A stretch of 64,000 nucleotides of DNA from Bryopsis sp. KO-2023 (taxonomy: Eukaryota > Chlorophyta > Ulvophyceae > Bryopsidales > Bryopsidaceae), in the NCBI GenBank assembly GCA_030272585.1, contig BSYQ01000002.1:2480001-2544000 (forward strand), read 5' to 3'. A program made the position numbers and the translations under genes. The notes under the pieces are model-generated. The model did no database searches. It had not been told where the DNA came from and saw only the letters and a program-made list of their open reading frames with translations. This document shows, piece by piece, positions 1 through 11,213 of the stretch. Numbering within the stretch: position 1 is the stretch's first letter; each line of letters opens with the position of its first letter.

Positions 1-3000
1 CTCTGACCATCAATGACTTCCGTCTGGAACGAAATTGGAGGAAAATGTCAGAAGGAGTACACACGCACCAAACTGGCCTGTCTATCTTCTGGAATTTGGC
101 GTTGCTGAAGCAAGCCCTGCTCTCATATGCGCTGAAACGCGACATGTGATACGTGCACCCTTTCTATTCGACGATACTATGATTCAACACAAATTCATAA
201 GCTCATATTTGATCTGAAGGACACAGTGCATGGACAGATTTCTGCAAAACACTTGTGGAGAAAAAGAACACGAGTGCTTTATCAACACTAGATTCCCCCT
301 CCTCTTTAACCTTAGATTTCCATTCTTCGAGCTCATTCAAAAGGTTTTCACGCTCAGCTTCCAGCTTCGCGAAGGCACGGTCCACCTCCCCCTTGAAAAA
401 ACGCACGCCAACTCTGGGATATAGACTACAGTGGGGTGTGGATACTGCCATACTTCTCCCAAATCCAAAGCTCAATGATCAGTTTCTTTTGGGTTTTTGG
501 AGGGTATTGATCGAAAGGGTTCGAGAACGGGAGAAGTTTTTCAATGCACTTCCATCGAAATAGAGCGGAACACCTCTGTGCTGATTGAACAACACCACCA
601 CTGTTGAAAAGTCCTTGGCTCACCTCTTCATATTTCTTCAGCTCAACCACGGCTTTTGCTTCATCCATCGAGCGACTCAGGTCACCTTGCCGGCTCAAAA
701 AATGTTTCTGCTGATAGCAAAACGAAACAAACGTACAATGTGAGGAACGACCGAATGTACTTTTTTTTTCTTGAACGACACCATTAGCTTTTTCGATTCA
801 TGAGTCCACTGGAGTCTCCCACATCCTGTCTTCTGCGAGGAAAAATTTCTTTTCCAAGGATTTCTGTCCAAATGAACCTTTTGCTCCTGAACAAGCTTCG
901 GTACTCAATCGTGTGACTCAGACAAAACCGCAACAGCCACCACAAGCACACCTGTTTTCGCACTACACCACCCTTGAAATTTCCCTCCAGCACAAGCCCG
1001 TAATTTGCTTGAATATCACCCTCCACATCCTCTTCCTCCTCACCATTTCCTCCAAAAACTTCTGTCCCAGAGATCACTTTCTCACTGATTTGCTTTCCCT
1101 CCACCCTGACGCTAGGTCCCGACCTGAGCGTCTCAATTTCCTTCCGCAAGTTTGCTACCTCCTCTTGGCGTGACGCAAGCTCTTGCTGCAGCGCAGCCTT
1201 TTCAATAACCAGTTCTTCATTGGCTTTCTGGAGGTGCTCTACCTGTTGTGCGACAAAGGACACCTCAAGATGATGGACCTGAATTTCTACCGATGCCTCT
1301 ACACCACACACAAATCTGAAAAACCTAGAAAAACATATAGATTTATTTGTTTTAGAGTCCTTCAATCCCTCACTGGAGTGGCAAGTTGTTACTGTAAGTA
1401 CTCCACCTGCACTTCATGTTGCGACTGCGACATTTCCGCCTTCGGCTGCTTGGACTTGTCTGAAATGGAATACATCTCGTTCCCCTTTTCTTCAAGGACT
1501 TCGTCAAGATCATCCAGCCTCTTTTCGACCAACCCATTCACAGCTTGCAAGCTCAATTGAGCTTTCCCACCTGCGAAAATCCACAGATCAAGACGACCTT
1601 ATCAAATTCTCCATAGACATATTAGTCCTAAACCCGAACAGGCAAAAACAATCCCAATATCGCCACGCTGGCGATATGTATATGTCTGTGTCCTTTTCTA
1701 TTTCTCTCTGGGTTTCGTGTGTGTGTGGTGCATTTGTCTTTGTACCTTCCCCATCCACAGATGATTGCCCCATGGAGCTACTTCTCTCTGCAATCGGATG
1801 AGAGTCAGACAGACTCCTCAATCCAAGTGTGGAACAGCAGCCTGAATCGAATGGCTTCACTTCCAACGCGGCGTGGAGTCCATTGAAGTTCGGAATTGAG
1901 GAGCCGCCGACATGATCGTGGTCCAGGTTGAGTTGAGTGTCGTAGGATGGGTTCGTTCTGGCCACGAATAGGGGGCTTTGGCTGATGGGCTCGTCAAGCA
2001 GCGTGAAGGCGTCCTGATTCGTCACGGTCGATCGCCTCGGCTCCTCCAGCTGCTCCGTTGCTTCTTGCAACGGTCCTGCATGCTCAACGCACGACAACGA
2101 AACCCTCAGACCCGTAGTGTCCCCTACATTCGCACCGTTGCCCATCCCAGTTTTGTTGTCTTCCGAAACCTCCTCCAACTGCTCTGGTCTTTCTTCGCGC
2201 AGAGTGTGTCCCAAGTCGCTTTGCTCGCTGGAAAGTGTGGGTAGGCTGTCCAAGGGGATGAGCAAGCTCTGGAGACTGAGATCGATGCATGCCAGAATAG
2301 TTGGAGGCTGGTCTCCATCTGGATGTACATTGTCAACATAATCCGCGATAGAATCACCCTGCATTCACACCCCTCTGAGCTTAGGATCACGTGCAACGCA
2401 AAATGCAAAAAATATCCTCATTTCTTTTTTACATTAATGGTACTTTACCTCTCCATCAACACAGGTGTCCCCCCCCTTCTATACCTTGTGCCTGCATATT
2501 TCGTGGAGAATCTCCTTGACCATTTGTAAGCTTTTTTCCCCTTCCTCGCTCGGCTTTCCAATTGCACGTGCATCAACAGCTGTGAAATACACGTGAATGT
2601 CCGCCAGAAGCTCCCTGATATTGAATTTTCCCTGCTCGTTGCCTTCCGCCAGCAAGCTCCCCATCGACTTCGTCATCTTGGTCAGACATTTGATAACCAG
2701 GCTAGCAAATTTCTGCTGGGTGGCGGCCGAGCTCCTCTGGACTTGATGCGGCGGATCTCTCAACAACTCAAGTAGTAAGTTGAAGGAAGAGTTCGCGTTA
2801 AAAGTTTCCAGCGCCTTTTGAAGTAGAGCATCGATCGCTTTGGCCTCACGCACGACAGAAAGTCTATAATCCACCAAGAGAGTCAACAGGCACGAGACTG
2901 TGTGTTTGACAGTGGATCTGCAAACACTCTGAGTCGCCTCTGGGATTCCGAAAAGTACCATCAAGGTGTTGAGAGTGTGTTTGAATGCCAACTTGGGGTG

Positions 3001-5044
3001 AGAACCTGGAGCGGAATTTGTTTCGGCGGCGGCGGCCTCACAGATCATCTACATCATAAACACAGGTGCGGTTGCCTGGAACAGATCAAGTGCTCTTTTC
3101 AAAAATCGTGTTGAGTCGACCGTGGTTCGACGATATTAAGGTGTTGCCATCACACAATCGAATTTGGTTTTTGCTCAAACGAGCACTGCGCATATCAGTG
3201 GAAAGAAGGAGAAAAACGCAAGCTGTCCCTTTGGGAATCTTGTGTATTGAGCTCCCGGAACATTCAGAACTTCGTCCACTTATCGTAACTTGTAGCCCTC
3301 ACCACATCGAGTAGTGTCATTAATTTCTTGATAAGCTCGTCAGCACGATCCATCAGGACATCCATAAAGTCCTCGTGAGATCCGTCCTTCGAAGCATCCA
3401 TCAAACCGGAACAAAACACCTTGAACGTCTCTGCAGATTTTTCTGATGGGCTTCCCACCACCGGTTCAATTGTTCCTGGCGAAATGTTCTCGGTTTTACC
3501 ACATGTTGCCCGATCTTCTACTTGAAGAGTTTGCCTGCGGAAACCCGGGGTTATTCCTTCCCTCGTAAGCTCTGCTTTCCTTCTCTCTATCCGCTTCTCG
3601 ATCAGATTCTGTTGCTGGTCTGTGAGTGTCCCCAGCAGCTTCCAAATTCTGTCGCCCTCGAAGCTGTAGATTACCTCCAGGGTCCCAAGAGCAGCTTGCC
3701 TCAATTTTATGTCCCCAGCAACAGATTTTGCCAGTACACGCAGCGTTCTGAAAAGAAAAGAAACCATTGCTTACTCGTTTCATGAAGAATTTGTCACTTT
3801 TCTCAGTTCTGCGCAAGGGACGTCGACAGTCGTCCGCAAGAAGCGCGATCCCATTCAAGAGAAAGTCTCATGAATTTTTCTCCAGTTGATATGGTATGTA
3901 TTTTTCTCGTTTTTCAGCTCGTCGACGAGCTGAAAAAAATGCAACATTCCCGTGTGTATCAGAAGCACAGGCGTCGTTGGATGCGAAAAACAACACCTTG
4001 CAGAAGCACCAATACAACGCACTCTCAGCAACTCACTGGATTAACTTGTTACTTCCAATGGCGGCCATGCCCTCACTGTCGATTATATCTCCGATTGCTT
4101 GGGCGCACTCCACCTTTGTCCTGTTGTTCTTGCAGTTCATTCCTTTTGCCAAGTACGAGAAAACCTGAGGAAGGGGTAAAACTTTAGTCATCAACATCAG
4201 GAGCTCTCTATGCGCCTTTCTAATCCTGTCTTGATTGTGGCCGCTATTTTCCACGAGGACCGTCATTAGAATGCGACCTTCGTACTCGCTCATTCTGTAT
4301 CCTCTCTTTGTCATGGTCCCCAGCAAGGTCCTCAACATGTCCAATGTCTTTACCAGACTCTGGGTGTTGCCTTCCACGATTCGCATGGCCGCCCATCTGC
4401 AAAACCAGTAAAAAAAAAAAACCTTCTCAAACCTCCCACTGAAGCTCTATTAGAAAATGCAAAACCAAAGAAGGGGAAATTGACGTTTTCTGGTATTGAG
4501 ATAACACACAATTCTAAACACTCAGCAGAAGAGACTCATGTTGCGCGAGCAACAGAAATTTATCGGCACAGTTGTTGTGTTCCCAATTTTCCCCACACCT
4601 GAAAATGAGATCCACGCAAGATAGGACTTCATCATATTGAGTGTCAACAGACGCTTTTATCCTGTCCGCTGCTTGACACTTGTGTTTAAACTCTTTGGAA
4701 AAGAGCAACCGTCCGATCGCTGGAGATACCAAGGGCTCCAAATCACGTCTCAGCATCGTTTCATGCTTGAGCGTGAATCGCTCAAACTTTCCTTTTCCAT
4801 TATTCTGAAACAGCACACAATACAGCAACACGAACGACGGAAATTAGAGAGCTGGAATCTTCCGTTGACTTACCTCTACGCTCCAAAGTATTTTCAAGGA
4901 ATAGGCTGTTGATAAAAAGCACTACTATCTTCTCACCCATCTTTTTGTCGCTCTAGCATCTTTTTGAGCGTTCAGGACGAAAAGGGATTGCTCGGCGGCT
5001 GTCAAACAGTCGCAAGATTCGCACCTCGTCGACAACGCGTTCAT
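1..5044 (-). CDS. XMAP215/CKAP5/MOR1-like C-terminal half, copy A (partial, multi-exon)
   Basis: Exons read on the minus strand: 5044-4937, 4804-4599, 4396-4037, 3747-3303, 3048-2485, 2358-1746, 1570-1393, 1315-952, 710-624, about 391-272, then 23 to beyond the window edge. Phases agree through every clear junction. Exons 1-4 match the last TOG domain of CKAP5 (for example CVDLIFR joined to WAAMRIVEGNTQS, then a TOG helix with DRIWKLLGTL). Exon 5 matches the CKAP5 C-terminal helical region (LMVLFGIPEA, ILHEICRHK). Exons 8-11 are coiled coil. The family binds tubulin and speeds microtubule growth. The start is the first ATG in frame before KRW/NNGKGKF; TOG domains 1-4 are not seen upstream, so this is a short paralogue or a 5'-truncated duplicate. 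All visible exons are open, unlike copies B and C. Family call is firm; the exact start and exon 10 ends are not. Confidence 0.8.
3910..3937. repeat. Perfect 28-bp palindrome in intron 3 of copy A
   Basis: A perfect palindrome centred on GTCGAC, with CAGCTC/GAGCTG flanks and T/A runs outside, lies in the intron between the third and fourth exons. It is also present, unchanged, at 32788-32815 in copy B and 46837-46864 in copy C. It could fold as a 14-bp hairpin in the pre-mRNA. Confidence 0.7.
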
Positions 5045-5156
5045 TTCAACGAGTGTGTTTCCCTGACAAGTTGCAACACTTTTGTATGGAGGACAGCAAC
5101 TGGGTCAAAAATACTCACGTGGGTTGAAATCTGGAATGCTGACGAATGACGGTTTT

Positions 5157-5164
5157 GACGTCAC
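5157..5164. promoter_or_regulatory. CRE-like palindrome TGACGTCA upstream of copy A
   Basis: A perfect TGACGTCA octamer lies about 115 bases upstream of the copy A start codon. The same octamer is conserved at the same place before copies B and C. It is the classic binding site of CREB/ATF and plant-type bZIP factors. Promoter function is inferred from position and conservation, but the copies are recent enough that conservation alone is weak evidence. Confidence 0.35.
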
Positions 5165-5564
5165 TTCATCCTATGATTTTGTTGTTGTTATGATATAAAT
5201 TCGACGACCTTGCCAGTTCGGGATACTTTTCATAAAGAAGAACAAACAAGACATTGACGATTTGGTTTTATCCAAACACTGACGACCAGTGCCAAAATGA
5301 AAATGAGAATAGAATCTTTGTGACGACAGTTAGGGAAACGACCCGATCGAGTCGACGACTTCCAGAAGGCGGCGGACGTAGTTCGGTTACCATTGAATAA
5401 ATAAGCATGTTTTTTCACCCTGTGTGGAAAGAATCTGGACTGGAGGATAGGAATGTCTGCTTTGTTATGAAAAAAGTCTCACATTAGGCTGTCTTCCCAA
5501 TTCTTCCTCTTCCTGTTCCCCTTGAGATTTGGGAAAAAAGAACTCCAAAAAACACAATAAAACG

Positions 5565-5960
5565 TGCTATTCTTAGGTTTTTTGAAATGTGTTTTGTTTT
5601 TCCAGATTTGCATTTCAGTTCCATCATCAAGAGGTGTCCTTTTGCACAGCAGGTGGAACACCTCCAGCAAGCCAACGATATATATATCGAAAAAGGTCAC
5701 GTGCAATAGAGCTGACGGAGTACTGAAAGAAGCTGAAGATCTTGGGAAAAGAAATTGACACGTTCAGGTTAAGCCCGAGCGTCCGGGGTGTGGGAAGAAG
5801 ACATGGAGAGGAGGTGCCCTCTAGGACAGAACCAGAAGTTTTTGGATGCGAGGAGTGTGTGGATTCGGTAATCAAGCGAATCACGGGGTTGTGACGGAGG
5901 GAGGGTTTGCCACGCGAAACAAAAGTTACATTGGGAGCAGAGCAGTGCACTTGAGGCCCC
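5565..5960 (+). pseudogene. Orphan exon 8 (coiled coil) relic of the XMAP215-like gene
   Basis: The plus strand here matches the coiled-coil exon of copies A-C together with part of its upstream intron, for example the QQVEHLQ-coding stretch and the reading of an ITCAGG-type tail. It lies upstream of, and opposite to, copy A. It is clearly degenerate: stops and indels compared with 35440-35803. It is the trace of a fourth, older copy. Its counterpart on the B side is at 28021-28330 and 30975-31030 (minus), split by a 2.6-kb insertion. Confidence 0.6.
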
Positions 5961-5964
5961 AAAG

Positions 5965-6699
5965 CCAACCCATTTCCAATTTTGCCTGTTCACTCAACTC
6001 GTCTCAAGTAAAAAACGACCAGCCCCCAAAAAGAGTTTTACAAACAAACAATGAATGAAAATCAAAGACGCAACATATCCAGGGAGCAAAGTCTCCCCAA
6101 AGTCTTAACTATTCTGGCAAAACTACATCCCAAGCTAAAAAATCCCCATTCACCAATACGACCTTGAGCGACTCAGCACTGTGGAACTGTATTTTCTCCC
6201 ACATTTCGTTTTTCGGCTGTGCGTGTGGCTTCGTCCTGTCGCAAAACTGTATCCCACAACGTTTGGTCCGTCGGTTGACAACTCTCTTGATCCAAACCAT
6301 CCCGATTTTGGGGCCAAGGTCCACCGCGATTCCGCTGCAGCCCTACACAGATGCTAACACTACCTGCGACAAAAGTCGTTCTGTTCGAGTCAGAAAAAGA
6401 ATCGCATCAAGGGTAGAAAACGCATCAGTTAGTCATCACAGAAAAACTAGTTCACAGCAGTCGAGAAGCTGAGCAGCGCTTAAGCTTGAACGAGCGCTTC
6501 CAATTGGCTTCGCGTGACAAACAAGTGTAACGTATTTGGTGCAGTTCTTCAAGGGCTTCATGGCGGCGTACCAAGGGGCTACACTTAGCCACGATATGCT
6601 GCACTTGTTCGCGAGTGCTCGTGTGACACGGGTGCACCATGTCACATGGTCTACATTGTCGTACTGTGGACGGGTGGAACAGAGTTTCAATTGGGGGTA
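5965..6699 (-). other. Duplicated segment with possible MYND-like fragment
   Basis: This stretch recurs inverted at 27000-27960. The minus-strand frame near 6452-6690 contains CRPCDMVHPCHTSTREQVQH followed by a further cysteine, which resembles the second half of a MYND zinc finger (CxxC, then a C/H-rich helix). The first half and the diagnostic YCS..CQ pattern are missing or degenerate. A second open stretch (6109-6324, minus) is conserved in frame between the two copies (SLKVVLVNGDFLAWDVVLPE) and may be another exon of the same gene. No product is assigned. Confidence 0.3.
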
Positions 6700-7482
6700 C
6701 AGTGCTCCCTCGATTTAATGCCGCTCGATTTAGTGCCAACCCCGATTTAGTGCCGCTTTTTTTGGCTTGTCACGACTTTTGACGTCTCCTATGACGATTA
6801 TCACATGCTACGACGATTTTGACGATTCTGCTCATCAAGGGCAGTGTTCCTATAAAAACTGTTACTAATTACGAAGCTATTTCTTTTTGGCGTTCGTTTC
6901 TGATGTGGCAAACATATTTGTGTGGCCAATCTTTGTTTGGTTGCTTTTCTGTTGGTGTTGTGATGTGGCGAAGGAAGATAGTTTGGATGGTTGTCGAGGT
7001 ACAGGTTGGCAATCAAGCGCACGGAGCGTGTGGGTGGGGTGGCGGATTCTGGTCGCTGAACAGGGGATAAGTCGTTTGTGTGTTTTTTTCTCCATGTTTT
7101 GACGGTGGCAAGCTGGACTGTATATTTCAAGAGTGGTTGGCACATACTCACATCTTGCCTATGCCGTCTAACCATTGTTTTTTTCACAGCAACCTCCTGC
7201 CCACTTACACCTCTCCCCTTTGCGTCTGCTTCCGCAAAGAGTGTGAATGACTGCCGCCATTTCTATCACAACGTCCCCGCCCCTACACCATGGACAACTA
7301 TCCCCTACGTACTCCCTTCACCATATTAGAACACTAACAAGGTTAATAATCCTTTGAGGGATTATTTTTCGATTTTTTCACTTTCAGGGTGTTTGTCGTA
7401 CGTTCCGTGATTAGTGCCAACCCCGATTTAGTGCCGCCTTTTTCGGCTTGTCACGGGGCGGCACTAAATCGAGGGAGCACTG
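6700..7482. mobile_element. Non-autonomous Tc1/mariner-pogo type DNA transposon (783 bp)
   Basis: Terminal inverted repeats begin CAGTGCTCCCTCGATTTA at both ends and extend about 25 bp. Extra subterminal copies of the CGATTTAGTGCC motif lie just inside each end. The element is flanked by TA on both sides (6698-6699 and 7483-7484). The sister locus near 27020 has the same flanks joined by a single TA, which is a clean empty site. No transposase frame is present, so it depended on an enzyme made elsewhere. The TIR start resembles Tigger-type pogo elements; this is by eye only. Confidence 0.88.
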
Positions 7483-8077
7483 TACGAGACAATCGGACTC
7501 ACGTGAGCAAAAAGCTTAGTCATGCTGGAAGGAAACTTTGTTGGAGTCGTTTCCTTCCACCGACTCAAGATAGCAGCGCCACAGCAGCGCCTCAGTCGAA
7601 TTCGATCCGCATGTGCTTTAGCGCTCTAAGCAAAGAGCAACGACAAGCGGAAAACGGAAGGAGGGGGACCAAAACGAGGGATTTTCGTACATTATCACGG
7701 GTTCCGGAAGTTCCGAATCGGAACCCGATCAGAACGTGCGCGCAAAATGGTACAATGAGGGTCAAGCGTGGGCATACCTCCCAGCTGCTCCGAGTATGAA
7801 TGTCTTACAAGTGGCCATAACCCCCCCCCCCCGAATACAGTACCCCGGGGTACAATAATTATAACTTTGGCAAAAAAATTTAAGGGGGTACACTATTTGG
7901 GGGGGTGTTCTATTTTTAAAGAGGGGGTTGGATCTTATAGGGGTATTGTATTCGGGAGGCAGGAAGGGGGCTAATGAGTAAGAAGATTTTTAACATTGCA
8001 TAAAACCTATTATACTCAAGGGAAGATCTTGCTTCATATCAATCCATGAAAAAATTGTTACAAAAAAGAACCCAGTC

Positions 8078-9871
8078 TTACTGCCTTTTGAAAAAGTCTG
8101 CGATTGATCTTTGCTTAAGACCTTTGGAGGGTCCCCTAGAGGGAGCTTGACGTGGCTGATCTTCTTCCTCCTCAATTTCCAAATCATCTACATCCGGAGA
8201 ATACTTGTAATTGGGCAATGATCGCAAGGAAACTTGATTGGATCCATCACCCCAAGTGTCATTCCAAATATATCCTAGTTTTTTGAAAGATTCCAGAATA
8301 TTTTGACCCGCTAACGCTCTTTCCACAGCATCAGCAACCCATTCCGTGACTTTCACCCTTTTTTCTGCAACCGATATTTTCGACCCACGTCTCTCGAACA
8401 AAAACTCCTCACTAATGCAAGAATACTCTTTTTTGAACCGGCCGAAAAAATTCAAGTCGAGGTACTGAACATGCAAAGTACAACCACCAGGAATAGTAGC
8501 ATGCAAAATGCTATTGTTCCTCATGGCTTGCTTTGCGTGTTCGGTAGTATGAGCTCGAGCCGAGTCAAGGATTAGGAGTTGTCGTTCTTCACGACTACCC
8601 CGTACTTTCCTCCAAAGAGGCACATACTGATTGACGAAAAGGTTTTCATCCATCACACCGCATTTCTGAAAACATACGACAACTCTTTTGTCGTATTTTG
8701 CTCTTTCATGGGCGGAGATTTTTTTCCCCAAGCCCTTGAAGATGATCAAGGTTTTCACAGGCTGCTCCTCCCGAGGGAACACCGTCGGTATCACGGTGCA
8801 AAATCGTTTTGTGTCGACGGTTGACCCGACCACTTCATTTGGCGTACACTTTTCATTGAAAGAAAAGTGTCCCGAAGAATCGAAAGAAAGTGGGCATTCA
8901 TCCATATTTCCCACGTTTTTCGCCAAGAGAGGGAAAAGCCCTTCCCTATGCACTTTCCGTACATATTTATGAAACTTCCGAATTTTCGAAGAAGCTTCCG
9001 TCACGCTGACGCTGAGGTATCTCTTGACGCTATGCTTCGCAAAATTGTTACGTCGTCGAAAGCCATCCAACCATTTTTCTGTAACCTCAAAATCATCACC
9101 AATAGTTTTTGCAACTTTCTTTGCAAGATTAAAAATAGTCACCTTCGTGACCTTTTTTTTTTTCCTCAAACACTCACGAAGTTCTTTCACCAGCTCCTCT
9201 TCCACTTTCATATGCACTGGTTTTCTGCCCCCACCGGACACACGCCTTCTTTTTCTACAAACATTTTTTAATTCCAAGAGTTTCTCTTCCTCTTTGAGGT
9301 ACCTCCTTACTTGGACAGGCTGCAAGCCATGCCTCCTTGCCGCTGCCTTAATTCCCATCCCTCTTTTCACCTCTTTCACTATGGCAAGCTTGTTGACAAT
9401 AGGAATTGATCTCCTACTTTTCTTTGAAATGGCGGGAAAATCTATCCCCTCATCTTGGCTTGGAGCACCCTGACCCTCACTTGCCGCGGTTTCCTCATTG
9501 TCCTCTTGACTACACCACCCCATGTCAACTTCCTCCTGGCTGTCCCAATTGGACTGGTGCAGCCAGTCCACCTCCACCTGACCTGTCCCATCATCCCCTT
9601 CCCCCTGGCTGTCCCAATTGGACTGGTGCAGCCAGTCCACCTCCACCTGACCTGTCCCATCATCCCCTTCGGCTTCCTCCTGGCTCTCCCAGTCCGCCTC
9701 CACCTGGTCTGTACCATCGTCTTCGCCTTCCTCCTGGCTCTGCCAGTCGGACTGATGGAGCCAGTCCACCTCGTCTTCCACCCTGCTGTCATCGACCTCG
9801 TCTTGCTCGTGGCTCCACCACTCCACCCCATCGCTTTGATCTTCGGAGAAGCCCTCGTTCGAGGACGACAT
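8078..9871 (-). CDS. Pogo-like DDE_1 transposase with C-terminal PIP box
   Basis: Open frame of 597 residues. Residues 1-145 are very acidic and contain in-frame repeats (GTGQVEVDWLHQSNWDSQ twice and partial copies). Residues 156-195 look like a Psq-type helix-turn-helix and 220-280 like a CENP-B HTH domain. The catalytic core has the triad D324 (NMDEC), D436 (LILDSARAHT) and D472 (QYLDLNFFGRFK after IPGGCTLH), a DD35D spacing typical of pogo/Tigger. Residues 587-594 read QRSIADFF, a perfect QxxIxxFF PCNA-interaction motif. Drosophila pogo transposase is known to bind PCNA, so this is a fitting, potentially functional tail. The frame is fully open with no visible lesion. The element's second end has been moved by an inversion, so it may no longer transpose in cis. 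A domesticated role is possible but unsupported. Confidence 0.9.
   Translation of the reverse strand: MSSSNEGFSEDQSDGVEWWSHEQDEVDDSRVEDEVDWLHQSDWQSQEEGEDDGTDQVEADWESQEEAEGDDGTGQVEVDWLHQSNWDSQGEGDDGTGQVEVDWLHQSNWDSQEEVDMGWCSQEDNEETAASEGQGAPSQDEGIDFPAISKKSRRSIPIVNKLAIVKEVKRGMGIKAAARRHGLQPVQVRRYLKEEEKLLELKNVCRKRRRVSGGGRKPVHMKVEEELVKELRECLRKKKKVTKVTIFNLAKKVAKTIGDDFEVTEKWLDGFRRRNNFAKHSVKRYLSVSVTEASSKIRKFHKYVRKVHREGLFPLLAKNVGNMDECPLSFDSSGHFSFNEKCTPNEVVGSTVDTKRFCTVIPTVFPREEQPVKTLIIFKGLGKKISAHERAKYDKRVVVCFQKCGVMDENLFVNQYVPLWRKVRGSREERQLLILDSARAHTTEHAKQAMRNNSILHATIPGGCTLHVQYLDLNFFGRFKKEYSCISEEFLFERRGSKISVAEKRVKVTEWVADAVERALAGQNILESFKKLGYIWNDTWGDGSNQVSLRSLPNYKYSPDVDDLEIEEEEDQPRQAPSRGPSKGLKQRSIADFFKRQ
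9535..9760. repeat. Tandem repeat in the 5' part of the transposase gene
   Basis: A unit of about 60 bp coding for the acidic segment around VDWLHQSNWDSQ is repeated about two full times with further partial copies, all in frame. It gives the transposase its acidic tandem N-terminus. Copy number probably varies by slippage. Confidence 0.75.
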
Positions 9872-9975
9872 TTGTGATTAATCAAACGAGGTGACGAGAC
9901 ACAAGAAAGCGCTCCACAGACGAGGTGACGAGACAGGAGAGAGGAAGCCACAGACAAGCGCAACACTGACACGAA

Positions 9976-10505
9976 GTGGAATGTTGTTACAATAGAAAAA
10001 TCACTCAGATCACCAAGGTGGGGAGAGTGGGGTTCTCATTGAAAGGAAAGCACACGCAGTGCTGGAGCTTCCACGTTCCACTCTGTGTACCTCGTTATCA
10101 GGCACGCAGAGTGTGCTGGAGCTTCACAGAACTGACATTCGGTTTTGTCGCCAGCACTCTAGTTCCACCTGAAAGCCTGGAAATGACGTGAGTTAAAATG
10201 GTACAATAAAACGTCGAGCAGGGTAGCGCCTGCTTATCACCCAAGCGGGGACTGTTGAGCGTGGATCGAAGGTGTCTGTCTTTGGTCCGGTGCTGAGCGT
10301 TGATGGTGTATCCTTTCCAAGGGGTGGGTCTGTTCTGGCACCTTCTCTGAGGAGTGGGTGGTCGAATGGTTGAAGTGTCAGGCAAAGCGCCAGGCGGGAA
10401 ACCGAGCAGCGATCACTGGCCGCCTGCCTTGGTGGGAGGACAATGCACCAGAGCAAAGCACAGGATTAATCATCGACAGACAGGCAGAGGGACCGTTCAA
10501 TTTAT
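9976..10505 (+). repeat. Dispersed repeat R1, copy 1
   Basis: About 530 bp of non-coding sequence with four copies in the window (also 18483-19092, 23070-23545 inverted, 23546-24068). Landmarks are GCCTGCTTATCACCCAAGCG and a 3' end near GACAGACAGGCAGAGGGACCG. No open frame is conserved between copies. Its nature is unknown; it may be a structured non-coding RNA-derived repeat or the end of a larger transposon. Confidence 0.8.
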
Positions 10506-11213
10506 CTTTTGTAGTGCTCAAGTATCCTTCATTCTGGACAACCTTCATCCTCATTTGTGGCGCTTTTCTATCGACCATGGAAAGCAAGGGAGCAGGGGTG
10601 CTCAGAGGAGGAACAGAGAGTGGTTCGATTCAGATGGATACTTCAATTCCGTTGTCCTTCCGCTTTGTTGTTCATGGAAATATAAAGGAAAACTGACATC
10701 TCAATATTCCTCCTTGATCTCAACGAAGTGCAATTCACAAAGCCTCCTTATAAGGGTTTCAAAAACATGTACCACTTAGAGAGGTGTTCTCCTGATCAGT
10801 CCTGTCGACCAGAGAAAACGGTTCTGTCAATTTGAACTGCTGAGCAAAAGCCTTTCAATACACCAACTGTGGGGATCTGAACAGCGTAGTCACACAGCTT
10901 AACGATGATCGCTGGTCATACGCAACCATATTTGCAACATCCCTTCAGAATACAAAAAAAAGAGTTGAAATACTTGTACAAATAGTGGGTACCAAACCAT
11001 TGCATTCTAATGCCAAAAAGCAACATAACCTAAACAGCAAAGTCAGCAAAAAAGCCCTTTTAACATTTCTCAATAATATCCAGGGATTACGAGACAGTCT
11101 CGAAATGTCTATTCCTCAGGCCTGAGGGGAAAAACATTGCGCCAGCGTTGATCACATGGTGTTTGGCCAGGATGGAGGCCTTGCATTTACTAACAGTTGG
11201 AAGTCGGAAACGC

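Larger units (their letters stand above)
7806..9975 (-). mobile_element. Pogo-like (DDE_1) DNA transposon, left part
   Basis: The end at 7806 abuts a TA and begins with a C-run followed by CGAATACAGTACCCC. Inverted and direct subterminal copies of the GGGGTACACTATT/GTATTCGGG kind follow up to about 7965. The transposase gene fills the middle. About 100 bases upstream of its ATG, at about 9975, the sequence switches abruptly into the dispersed repeat R1. The other terminus of the element appears at 13057, in inverted orientation and separated by 3.1 kb of duplicated host DNA, so the element has been split by rearrangement. Confidence 0.75.

Noticed and set aside
5230-5418. Minus-strand frame upstream of copy A as a possible first exon (conserved in B and C)
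   Set aside because: It reads similarly in the three copies only because they are recent duplicates; there are frame differences and no donor that joins it in phase to exon 1.
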